Of a stretch of 64,000 nucleotides of DNA, positions 30,036 through 40,260 are shown piece after piece (position 1 is the first letter of the stretch; the number at the start of each line of letters is the position of its first letter). The notes under the pieces were generated by a model that saw only the letters and a list, made by a program, of their open reading frames with translations, ran no database searches and was not told the origin of the DNA. The stretch covers positions 155,948,352 to 156,012,351 of the forward strand of contig OZ038381.1 in assembly GCA_964036045.1 (NCBI GenBank), in the 5' to 3' direction. The position numbers were made by a program, and so were the translations under genes. The stretch is from Eutreptiella sp. 'Long Island Sound 2002'. Lineage: Eukaryota; Euglenozoa; Euglenophyceae; Eutreptiales; Eutreptiaceae.

Positions 30036-32459
30036 GCCAAGTTCTCTGGTCCATTGACAGAGTTACTCAAGGTTGGCAAAATAGAAGGAAAGAAGGGATC
30101 TCAAGTCAAGCTCAAGTGGACGCCAGAATGTGAAGAGGCCTTTACTGGTCTCAAGGAAGCACTGGCGAATGTGGTTACATTAAAGACTCCGTGGTTGGAT
30201 GGAAGACCTTTTTATATTCGTACAGACGCCAGTCGTTACGCCATTGGTGCTACAATCGAACAAGTCGATGACGAAGGTCACCATCATCCTCTGGCTTTCT
30301 GGTCTCGCAAGCTTACAACAAGGCAGCGAAATTGGAGTCCAAGGGAACAAGAAGCCTACGCAATCCTTTGTGCCTTACGGCGTTATGAAGGTTGGATCTT
30401 GGGCCATCGCGTTGAGGTACTGACTGACCACAAGTCACTGGAGAGCTGGAGGACAGAACATGTGGATACCCCTGGTGGACCAGCTGGGAGAAGAGGCCGT
30501 TGGCATGAAACTCTCAGCAGATTTGACCTCCATGTGACTTACATCCCGGGTCGCTACAATACAGTGGCGGACGCCCTGAGTCGCTGGGCCTACCCAGCCT
30601 CAGAGGCTTACTCTGAAGTGAGTTTTCATGGGACAGCGACGGATAAAGCTGAAGTGATCGAGTTCGACAAGGAGGAACAAGCACTGATCAAGAAACATTG
30701 TCTCCAATGTTCGATTAAAAATCGGATGAAGGTGGATTTGGTGAGATGCAAGGAGATTATCAAGGCAGATCAGACTGCAGGAGTTAACTCTGACTCTGAG
30801 TCGTCGCTGCCACTCCTGAATGTGTTTCCTACGACAAGATCCAAAGCGAAATCCACGCTCCCTCCACAACAAAAGGACAAGGAAACTTCCTTCCTCTATG
30901 TGGATTGGACGAAGATGTACAAGGAGGACAGGTTCTTTGGGTCTGTATACCACAAGTTGAAAGGGGACAAGCCTTACGACTCTGAAGAGACGTCTGATTT
31001 CAAAATCCAAGGCGACAAGTTATTTTGGCAAGGACGGATTTGTGTTCCTGATTGTCTGATTGACCAATATGTCAAACATTGGCATCGGAATGAGACAGCC
31101 CACACACATTCTCCTGTTCTGGAGCAGGAGCTACGACACAGAGTGTACACACGGGACCTCAAGAGTGCCTGTGAACGAGTTGCTAAAGGATGCAAGCAAT
31201 GTCAGGCGACCATCCCCAAGAATCAAAAGGCAGAAGGACTACTGAAGGGATTACCAATTCCTGAGAGGCTGTTCGACAAGGTGACGGCGGATGTCTTCGA
31301 GTTGGGACAAATCCAAGAGGAATGTCTCTACACGAGGAAGCCTATCGATGGGGTTTTGTTAATTCAAGACCGCCACAGTGGCTACATCCAAGTCCTCCCT
31401 TGCAACACGAAGCATCTCACCTCTGAAATGGCTGCCAAGTGGACTGCAAGTCAGTGGATGAGTAACTGGGATGTTCCCAGTGAAATTCTGACGGACAGTG
31501 GGAAGGAGTTCATTGGGACTTGGTGGGAGAACATGTGTGCTCTATTGGGAGTTCATCATCTTCGTGCCCGAGTCTACGACCATCGAGCTCTCCCTGCTGA
31601 ACGCGCTGGAAGGATTCTTATCAGCATTCTGAGAAAATTCCTGGCGACTGAAAAAGACTACAATTGGTTGGAGACAATTTACTGTGTCTTGAGAAGATAC
31701 CATCGTACCAAGAATTACACTGGATTAAGTCCGAATGAGCTGGTTTTTGGTCGTGAGAAGATGGGTCCAGGACCGGTGATGTATCATCCAAGGCAGTGCT
31801 ACGACGCCTCGCAATGGTTTGAGAGGATCAAGGATTTAGAGTCCAAGTGGATCCAAGCCAAAGTGGAAAGTCAAGCAGATTGGTTGAATTTCAAAAATAA
31901 GTCAAGAACGCAAGGGAAACCCTTCGAGAATAGCCAGCAAGTTTGGCTTCGTAAGTCAGACGAGACCCTGAAGGACGACAACAAATTGTTACCTTTGTGG
32001 GATGGCCCATTCCAAGTCAGTGGTCAACTAAGTGAGACTACATTCAACATTCAGATTGAGCCAGGCAGGCATCAAGAAGTACATCGAGATCGTTTGAAGG
32101 CCGAAGTACCCTGCCCCAAAGGAAGGTTCAAGCCTCTCTATTGGACTTCGAAGTACCTGAGCGACAGGAAGATGGTCACCAGCAGTTTCGAGTTGGAGAA
32201 GATCCTTGATTACCAGAAAAATGCTCGGAACAAGTGGTACTTTCTGTGCAGATGGAAAGGATTCGGTCCAGAAGAAGACAAATGGGAGCCAGCTTCAAGT
32301 TTTATCCATGGGTATACGGACACTTTCATCAAGTTCCTGAAGAAACACCCTGAGATTGACCGTGAGCTCTCGCTGATCAAAGATTGTGTCACCAAGGAAG
32401 ACTTACAAGCACAAGAAGAAGCTCCAATTGTGGCAGAACCTATTCGAGACAAGATCTGA
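30036..32459 (+). CDS. pol: gypsy-1 pol: RNase H, integrase, chromodomain
   Basis: This continues in the same frame after the TAG. RNase H: FYIRTDASRYAIGA (Asp), REQEAYAI (Glu) and VLTDHKSL (Asp), with RYNTVADALSR near the C-terminus. Integrase: an HHCC zinc-binding region (His residues in KHWHRNETAHTH, then CKQC) and a DDE core with TADVFEL, ILTDSGKEF and PAERAG; the last two acidic residues are 35 apart, the canonical D35E spacing. The C-terminus is a chromodomain (WYFLCRWKGFGPEEDKWEP) of the kind that steers chromoviruses to marked chromatin. Ends in TGA at 32457-32459. Confidence 0.85.
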   Translation, partial: AKFSGPLTELLKVGKIEGKKGSQVKLKWTPECEEAFTGLKEALANVVTLKTPWLDGRPFYIRTDASRYAIGATIEQVDDEGHHHPLAFWSRKLTTRQRNWSPREQEAYAILCALRRYEGWILGHRVEVLTDHKSLESWRTEHVDTPGGPAGRRGRWHETLSRFDLHVTYIPGRYNTVADALSRWAYPASEAYSEVSFHGTATDKAEVIEFDKEEQALIKKHCLQCSIKNRMKVDLVRCKEIIKADQTAGVNSDSESSLPLLNVFPTTRSKAKSTLPPQQKDKETSFLYVDWTKMYKEDRFFGSVYHKLKGDKPYDSEETSDFKIQGDKLFWQGRICVPDCLIDQYVKHWHRNETAHTHSPVLEQELRHRVYTRDLKSACERVAKGCKQCQATIPKNQKAEGLLKGLPIPERLFDKVTADVFELGQIQEECLYTRKPIDGVLLIQDRHSGYIQVLPCNTKHLTSEMAAKWTASQWMSNWDVPSEILTDSGKEFIGTWWENMCALLGVHHLRARVYDHRALPAERAGRILISILRKFLATEKDYNWLETIYCVLRRYHRTKNYTGLSPNELVFGREKMGPGPVMYHPRQCYDASQWFERIKDLESKWIQAKVESQADWLNFKNKSRTQGKPFENSQQVWLRKSDETLKDDNKLLPLWDGPFQVSGQLSETTFNIQIEPGRHQEVHRDRLKAEVPCPKGRFKPLYWTSKYLSDRKMVTSSFELEKILDYQKNARNKWYFLCRWKGFGPEEDKWEPASSFIHGYTDTFIKFLKKHPEIDRELSLIKDCVTKEDLQAQEEAPIVAEPIRDKI

Positions 32460-33805
32460 TCAGAATCCAAATCGCCGGAGCTTTCGAAAAGGTTTACGGT
32501 CGACATATACCCTTGGCATGGGGACAATACAGTCCTGACGCATCGTCTATGTGGTTCGATGGACAGATGATGGGACATTCTGGGGTCATCCTGGTCATTC
32601 CATCCATCATTCTCATCATGGTCATCATGTGAATCATGTGCTTCATTGTAGATGATTCCAATCCGAAGATCCGAAAGGCCATTATCCTCAACCACGGCGA
32701 CACTCTCGTGTTTGGCTGTCGATTGGACCCCTCTACTCGCCTTGGGAAGGACTCGTTCGAGTTCGTGCTCATTACAGAGATTCTGGCACATGACTGAGTC
32801 TGATCCATTTCATGTGTTTGACGGATCTGCTGAAAATGTGATTTCCATCAGCTCTTACATTGAGACAGTTGGTTTGTTTTCCAATCGACCACTGTCAAAG
32901 GGCTTATATAGACCAAGTGACGACGATGGTGTTCTTACTTGTGTCGACTCGCTGATCATCTGTGGATTGTGTTGGAATCCCCCTCAGAATCAGCTCAATT
33001 TTGGCAAATTCCCAGTACCAAGCATTGGATGCTTATACATTCTGGGACTATAACGAGTCAATTACCCATTCTGGCTCATACTGGATTAAACATGAAGCCC
33101 TGGGAACAATACTGACAGTGTGGTGATCACTCACTGGGTTTTCTTGGCTATCATTACTTTAAATGATTGGATTTCCATCATGGGGATCATCATCATCCTG
33201 AGGATTTGACCTGGATTGGCTATGAATGAGAACTGGATTTCCGTTCACCACAACACACAGAGTCTATCGACAAGGAATTAGACCTATATTGGCCTACTGC
33301 AGACTTCGCCACCCTCAATCCGTGTGCGATTCGCTGATTTTGGTCTCAATTCTAGCACATTTTGTACCATAATCTGGCATCTGGTCTCATGGCTACAAAT
33401 GACACCAGCCAGTTTCACATATCTTGGACTCCATGAAGGGATACCCTATTTTTTTGACGCTCGACGACATGGCGACGCTTGTTTTCTGTTTTCTGGCAGT
33501 GGGATGTCAGATCCTGATTTCACCATAAATCATGGATCATGGATCATCATGTACATTCTTCACTCAGACTTTCAATTTTCGAATTTTCGAGCTTGAACGA
33601 AGCTTTTTCTGTTTGCCCTAAGGTACCTATGCGTTTCATTCAAGTCGATGGCCATCGCGAAGCACAGATCTCAGCACAATTTTGCTCAATTCAGCTCAAT
33701 TTCACACATTTTGCCTTAGATTAGTCGGTTTTTGGTCACTTTCGCTGTTTCGTTCACTTCACTTGACCCAGCCTGACATACTGGCGTATGTTTTCAGAGG
33801 GGGAG
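32460..33805 (+). other. gypsy-1 3' non-coding region and polypurine tract
   Basis: About 1.3 kb without coding character, rich in CATCATGG and GGATTTCCATCA motifs. It ends in AGAGGGGGAG (33796-33805), a polypurine tract directly before the LTR, the usual plus-strand primer for reverse transcription. Confidence 0.6.
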
Positions 33806-34284
33806 TGTAACGGCAGCAGTGACAGCACTCAATTATACACTGATGTGATCAGAATTTCAATGATTCTCAGATGTACATTAGTGCAGTAAATTTTCCGCTT
33901 GTTTTCATGTTTTCCGTTCGCCGCCAGATGTCGCCTGTGAGCGCGCGTCGAGTCGCATTTGTCTTTCGTGATTTCCCAATCGGATTTATTTAAATTATTT
34001 CGAATGATTTCACGTTGTGTCATTATGTGCGATGAATGCGCATTGAGATTCTATGTCTGCTCCATTTTTGTAGACCGGGTTTTCGTACTCTTCATATTCC
34101 ACCATGGAGTTCAAAGGACTTACAAGTGCTTCGCATATGTCGCTCCCAGAGGCTGGATGTGGGTCTGAAGAGGGTTATGTGGGTTCGGAGATATGAGGGC
34201 AGTGTCGGGCGTTACGACCCCTGGGGCATCAAGGCTACAGGCTTCGCAGTTACAACAAAGATCAACCACTATGCAGCGGTTACA
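33806..34284 (+). repeat. 3' LTR of gypsy-1
   Basis: It begins TGTAACGG right after the polypurine tract and ends GCGGTTACA, giving a 6-bp TGTAAC/GTTACA terminal inverted repeat. It is 479 bp long. A TATTTAAAT box near 33985 could be the promoter TATA element. A second copy was not found upstream of gag. Confidence 0.65.
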
Positions 34285-37200
34285 CTATAGTTTCCCTCAC
34301 ACAGAAAAATGGGCGCTCACCATGGCTGGCGCTCTTTTGCTGCTCTGTTTGTAACATTTCCTACAGGAGACTCAGCGCTCATGGCGCTGCCGGGGTTCCT
34401 GTGGCTTGGCTGGGTTAGTTTGGGTGCATGCCATAAACATGTGCATGTGCATCCCTCCCTCCAAGACGCAGCGCGACATAAACCCAACGCAAGACACAAT
34501 ATACACATTCGCATGGGTTATCGTAAACCTGCTGGCGACCTGTGACCTGTCTTAGGGCGAAGAGAGTTGTTAAAAAAAATTAAATTGCCCCTTGGTGGGG
34601 TCTTGGGTTCTGCTCAGTCTCCTGGCGGCTGCTTTTCGGCCCGAACACGGCCTACTCAGCGACGCTTTCGCGAGGATATCTGCAGAGACAGGAATGGGAG
34701 AATTATGGACGAATCCACCCTAACGCGAAGCGACAACACCTAAATCCGTCAAATGACGGCCTAGAATTTTTCTAAGACAACACACCTGAGCAGAATCCAA
34801 TTGTGCATCAGAAGCACATTTTTACAAAAATTATAGTCATCTCTAGATTTTTTAAATCAAGAAATTCCTACGCATAAAAAGGCGAGGCGCAGGAGCGGCT
34901 CCTAGCGAAGAGCCGGAAAATGCAGAAATAATGGAATTATAAACGTATGTCTCACGTAACTCGGAAAATGAGGAGACACGCGTTAATAATTAAACATACA
35001 GATTCCACCCACACTAATAGAAGAATCAAAAATCCAAGAATTCGAAACTCACAGAAAAGACTTCAATGAATCAGGTATAAACCACAGTTGTGCTCGTCTC
35101 GTATGCAGCATACACATTGCTCGTCTCGTGTCTCCGTGAACGAGTCTTGTAGCAGCGCTAACAACGATAGAACGCGATAGAGGGATTGATTAGAAAGATT
35201 GCAGATGATTAGAGGTCAGATCAGGGTGATTAGACATACACACAAGTGCATAGCGACGTTTTTCGCTTGCGCCTCGTTCACGTTCCCACTTGCTCTCTCT
35301 CTCCAGCGGTAGGTAAGGTGAGTAAGCCCAGGAGGGGCCACCCCCTGGTGGAGTCCGCGATTGTGGGTAAGATTAGAGGTTTGTCAAAGACCTCTCGTAC
35401 ACTCGTGCATGCTCGGGCATTCACACACGCATTAAAGGGTAGGCCACGCGAAATGCGCACGGTAAACCTTGTTTAGGTTACCCAGGGGCTCCTCGGTACG
35501 TTCTTTAAGAGAACCTGAGGAGTCTCTTAACGCTTGCTTGCTTGGCAGGGCGTGTTTGCGGACAGTGTATTATGGGTCACACTGAGAAGCGTATAATACG
35601 TGGAGTGTGGCTTGGTTCCTCCGCCGTAAACACCCCTTCATTTGCCTTTGCTTTACAGGTGGGCAGGTAGGATGATTGGTGCAGCAGCATACCATTTTTT
35701 TCTTGCCCTGCTAAACAAGGGCGCAGATCACACAAACAATTGACTGCACCTCCGCCAGGAGTGGCGAGGGCATTTCGACTCCATCGACATCCACGCAGTC
35801 CACGCAACAAGAGCACCTCTTCGCTCCAAGCCCTAGCAGGGGAAACGCGTTGTGGCGTCCCCTGTTAGGCCACAGTTGCTTAGCAGCGCTGTGCTCTCTT
35901 GTCTTCTTCACAGGAGGGTCATTAGGACCCACGACGTGTTCTTCAACCGCGCCCAGTAGAGTGTGCGTGTAGGAGTGGTAGTCCTGAGTGGGGGCTTGTA
36001 AAGAAGGTCCCTACCAGGACCGGCCCCCGCTGTGCCCCTTCCGCCTGTTACCCCTGCCGACTTGCTCCTGATCAACGATTGCATTTATCAAAATCCAGGG
36101 TCCAAAATCCAAAAATATAGAAAATACTATCCTCCTTCAACCCTGAACAGCAACCAGATCCCACAAGTACAGCAATAACCCAATCCACAATCCAATACAC
36201 GCTGCGGGCTTCCGTTCAGCACACCGGTCGTCTCACGGTGGCGGGCATGTACAAGAATTGCACCAAGAGGAAAGCCCTGAAATTGGCATATGAACACAAA
36301 TAAAGCAAAGTTGGGGAAAGATGGAAACGTACACATTCACAGCCATAGACCCCTCATTCCCTGGACTCAAGACCTTCCCTTGACTCACCAACATGATGCC
36401 CTGAACCCAATCAAATAAGATGGCCAAATGCCATGTGTCACAAGTCACTACATAAACCCCACAAATGTGTTCACTCCCAAGCCTATATATCCTAGCCCAA
36501 TAGGGGAGGTGGCGTGTCATGGCCTAGAGTGGCACTCAGGACCATGCCCTACCCTGACATAACCTTGGTTGGACTTGGAGTCGAATGGGCCTGGAGAACT
36601 GGCCCATGATGATGACCTCACAACATGGCAAAATCAGGCAAATCACACCATTATGCCCAAAATTCAATTATATACTCAAAAATGCATACGGCAAATATCC
36701 AAATGCTCCATGCACGTGTCAAACCGGAAAGTAATATACAAGGGTAATATAGACCAAAGGTCCATGCCCAAGCATATCCCATCATTGGCTCCGAAACCTC
36801 TCCGGTTATGTACATGGCATGCTTCACAAGTCAGTTGATGAGTTTGAGACCTAATTTTGTGAGGCCTTGTGTGCCAAGCCAAAGTGACCACGTGATCCGG
36901 CATATGGTGAGATGCAACACCGAAGCATATGCCAACATATAAGCAACATACCATAGTTCATGGATCTCTAGGCACGTTACTGTTAGCCGACCAGTTGAGC
37001 ACATAAAACACAAAAATGAGCATAAAATGAGGTCAAAAACATGAAAATATGTCCAAATACAAAGATAATTACAATAGTATATAACTTGGCTCACCCATGG
37101 TGTCAACCTATGACTCAAAACACAATTGCTTGGGACCATTTGCAAACAATCCCCCCACTTGGATCCCCATATGGACGCATAAGGACACCTTCGAACCTCC

Positions 37201-38755
37201 TCCCAACACGCACCATGAAAATGGGAAAATTGATATTGGCGCTTGTGGGTCGCTCCGTAAGCCCTCCCACCTGCACTATATGAGCGGTAGACTTAGTCTA
37301 GCGCCATGGAGTTCACCATTCGGACATGGGCGAAGCCCTTGCCACGTATGACTCCATATATCTTCCTACAAACGGAGATATATAATATGGGCGTGAGCAT
37401 ATGGAAGCACATACCATGCATATAACACATACCCTCAAAAGTGGCTCCCACCATGATATGCCATGACCCTCCATGGACATAACTTCACGTTAAAAATACG
37501 TAGGAACCCAAGGAAAGTTGCTATGCAACCCCAACACTCATGCGGTACACTCGAAAGTCGCATTAGAATATTCGGTTGCACGGTCCAAGAGTCATATATC
37601 ACTTTCTACCCTCTTGACCATTATCCCTTGCTATACCGGGCATGTGTACACACCAAAGGCGTTTGATGCTTCCTACATTAAGTTGAGACCGATGCGGTTC
37701 CAACCCAATTCCCACAATTGATATTCCTCGCCGTGAGCCGGAGATATGATTCTTCAAAGTGACCTCACGAATCAATTTTGTTTCGCCTATAACTCCAAGT
37801 AAAATGAAGGGCACAACAAAAGGAAAGGTGATTCGTGATCGGGGAAAAATGTATGACCACTCGAGATTCATCATATCGCGTGCGGCGATGTCGAAGTCGA
37901 AAATCCGATTCTGAAAGTCTGAAAAAATCGGATTAATTTTGCGAGTGTATAATATGAAAATTGCGGAAGCAACGAACCCTTTACTGATGAAATCTGACCC
38001 TTCATCGGGGTTTCCGCCAAAATATCTGTAAATAACAGTTAACCATTCGGTTACCGCAAAATTGCGAGCCAACTGACAGTCGCCGATACATTGACAATCA
38101 GAACGGAAGGCTGAAAAATTACGGAAACATTATGATAAAAAAACCCTGTTGATTCCTGATATTCTGATATATAAATCTCCGCTGGCGGCGCCTCGGTACT
38201 GAATATGGCTGCTTATAGCCGGAATGGCCAAACCTATCACACTATCACATCGGGTTAGGTCAGGTGGATGGGAGAGTATGATATCAGCGGCTTGCCGGCA
38301 CATAGATACACACCCCAAGTGACCCAAAGATGGCCACGGGGGTCCGAACCGGCTTCACCCCCCTTCTCAGAGCGTCGTTACCGCTCGGAAGTCATTGAAG
38401 AGAGGACGGGAGGACCCAAATGGGCTCCAACCCCCCCCCCCCCCCCATGTCCCAAGGACACATGGAGGCCCCACACACGTCGTAGGCGTCCCCCACGCCC
38501 CAAGGGAGGGGTGAGGACACTGATAATCGGTGCCCTACGCCATATCCGGTCTCCTCCTGATCTACAACATGGACCAAGGGGATCAAAGATAGAAAAACGT
38601 CGTCGGTCGACCTAAATAAGTATACCACAATGAAATATATATGTGGAGATCGAGTAAAGGGGGTAGATGGCCAATCAAGGCCCAAAAGTCCCCGGATGAA
38701 CGCCCTCACCCGTCTCCCAAGCACAGAAACAAACAAAAATGCCAAGGGGGATCCA
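34285..38755. other. Non-coding stretch between the two gypsy elements
   Basis: No coding region is supported. Small items seen: a hairpin CCTAGCAGGGGA/TCCCCTGTTAGG at about 35832-35870; a 22-bp exact match to the LINE-B satellite at 35749-35770; and a C17 run at 38431-38446. The right part (about 38000-38755) presumably contains the 3' non-coding region of gypsy-2; no LTR boundary could be fixed. Confidence 0.45.
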
Positions 38756-38883
38756 TTACGGTGCCACAGCAGCAACCAAATGGACCAACACGTCCTTGAC
38801 ATCCAAAGAAATATTCTTTTTCTTCAGATAGTCCATCCAGACCGTGGTATACCTCGGCACGAAACTGCTCGGAGGCTCCCACG
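38756..38883 (-). pseudogene. gypsy-2 chromodomain C-terminus
   Basis: On the minus strand the codons continue the chromodomain begun at 58894-59441: FVPRYTTVWMDYLKKK, then about 20 more residues and a TAA stop at 38756-38758. The first 52 bases (38832-38883) are the left copy of the target duplication made by LINE-A. This fixes the direction and 3' end of gypsy-2. Confidence 0.8.
38832..38883. repeat. 52-bp target-site duplication of LINE-A, left copy
   Basis: Identical to 58894-58945 over 52 bases as far as can be compared by eye. It covers the last strand of the gypsy-2 chromodomain. Confidence 0.85.
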
Positions 38884-40260
38884 GAGGGGCAAGCCCACCA
38901 CATCATCACCGCCGCCCTGTACACCCTCGCCGCCCAGGAATGCCACTGGGACCCCACAACCATCCCAGCAATGCCCCCACCACCCCAAGGCCCCAAAGAT
39001 CCCGTCACCCCCTTCCACATCGATCAACTCCTAAGCCGCAAGGCCCCCCCACACCTCCACCCCTCCAGGATACCACTAGCCATCGCATCGTGGGACACCC
39101 TGGACACGCCCCCCCAACAACCCGCCATCCACATCCTCAAAGCGGACGCCCAATGGTGGGTCCTCCACTGGGCACACGGAGTCCTCATGGCGGCCCAGGC
39201 CTATACCCCGGAAATAGACCCGGAAGACCCCCCACGGGGCCAGCAGCGACTCTTCCAAGCCACCACCCTCACAGGCCGCGAAGGCGCCCCCTGGGAAGCC
39301 CTCCACACAGCACTTTACTGGGCTCAAGGCTCCCCCAACGGCCCGGACACACCGGAACCCACAGAGGCCTGGGTCATGCAGGCCAAGGCCATGAGGAACT
39401 ACCACCTACACCACCCCTTCGACGACAGCCCGGCCGCACTGCCATGGCCAACAGATCCCCCGGAGACCGTGCGCAAGCTCGCCGACATCATACGCAGCCA
39501 CGCGAAAGCGAAAATGCAAACACCGGCAGAACCCCCACTGAGGGATCCAGACCAGCAAGCAACGCACCCCTTCTTCAAACCCCGTGCCCCCCCAGCCCCG
39601 CTACCTCCAGTCCCACCCAAGCGAACGAGACGACAAAGGGGCGCACCCGCCCCGAGCCAAGCCGGAAAAGCAGCGACCTCCCGACCCCCCGCATCCCACC
39701 CGACCCACCCGGCGAACCCAGACCAAGCATCCTCGTCATCCTCCCTCCCACCAATACCACCGCCCCACCCGGACCAAGCGTCCTCGTCATCCTCCCTCCT
39801 ACAACTACCACCGCCCCAGCCGGACCAGGCATCCTCATCATCCTCCCTCCCGCCACCAGCACAGCCCCCGCCCAAAGCGTACCCAGGATTCGAAAAAGGC
39901 GCGAAGGTCCAACAGCCCTTCCGCAACGACCACACTGGCGACTGGATCTGGTGTGAGGGCACGATCCAGTACCGCCTCAAGGAACCGGGGGAAAACGGGG
40001 GGCCACAGATCCGGCTGATCTGGCACCGCCAAAAGGAGCTAGACCAAGGCAGCAGCGCCCCGGACAAACCAGTCGGCTACACCCTGGAGCTCACCAGCGC
40101 TCACCCCATCCGGCTCCGCACCGAAGAGAACAAGGCCCACACAGGCACCAAATACACTGGGGAGCTCCCCCCGGAGTGGAGCCAAGGCCTCCCCCCGCCG
40201 CGCCTACCCAAACGCCCACAAACCGGCAAAAAGTCCCCGAGCCCCAGTCCCCCTCCCTGA
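38884..40260 (+). CDS. LINE-A ORF1 product (5'-truncated)
   Basis: The frame is open from the junction; the first internal ATG is at 38971. The start of the protein is lost. A helical region (QAHHIITAALYTLAAQE and HILKADAQWWVLHWAHG) is followed by a Pro/Ser-rich linker with an imperfect repeat (DQASSSSSLPP). A compact region (GAKVQQPFRNDHTGDWIWCE to about 70 residues on) could be an SH3/Tudor-like barrel. It ends at TGA 40258-40260, but the same frame is open directly afterwards into the endonuclease. ORF1 proteins of LINEs bind RNA; that role is inferred. Confidence 0.6.
   Translation, partial: EGQAHHIITAALYTLAAQECHWDPTTIPAMPPPPQGPKDPVTPFHIDQLLSRKAPPHLHPSRIPLAIASWDTLDTPPQQPAIHILKADAQWWVLHWAHGVLMAAQAYTPEIDPEDPPRGQQRLFQATTLTGREGAPWEALHTALYWAQGSPNGPDTPEPTEAWVMQAKAMRNYHLHHPFDDSPAALPWPTDPPETVRKLADIIRSHAKAKMQTPAEPPLRDPDQQATHPFFKPRAPPAPLPPVPPKRTRRQRGAPAPSQAGKAATSRPPASHPTHPANPDQASSSSSLPPIPPPHPDQASSSSSLLQLPPPQPDQASSSSSLPPPAQPPPKAYPGFEKGAKVQQPFRNDHTGDWIWCEGTIQYRLKEPGENGGPQIRLIWHRQKELDQGSSAPDKPVGYTLELTSAHPIRLRTEENKAHTGTKYTGELPPEWSQGLPPPRLPKRPQTGKKSPSPSPPP

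Larger units (their letters stand above)
20759..34284 (+). mobile_element. Ty3/gypsy chromovirus-like retrotransposon (gypsy-1)
   Basis: The domains run gag, aspartic protease, methyltransferase-like domain, RT, RNase H, integrase and chromodomain in one frame, followed by a polypurine tract and a 479-bp LTR. The 5' LTR was not found, so the left end is the start of recognisable coding and not a mapped boundary. The element is split by LINE-B at 24558-28302. Two internal in-frame TAG codons (23630-23632 and 30033-30035) are the only stops once LINE-B is set aside. Confidence 0.8.
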
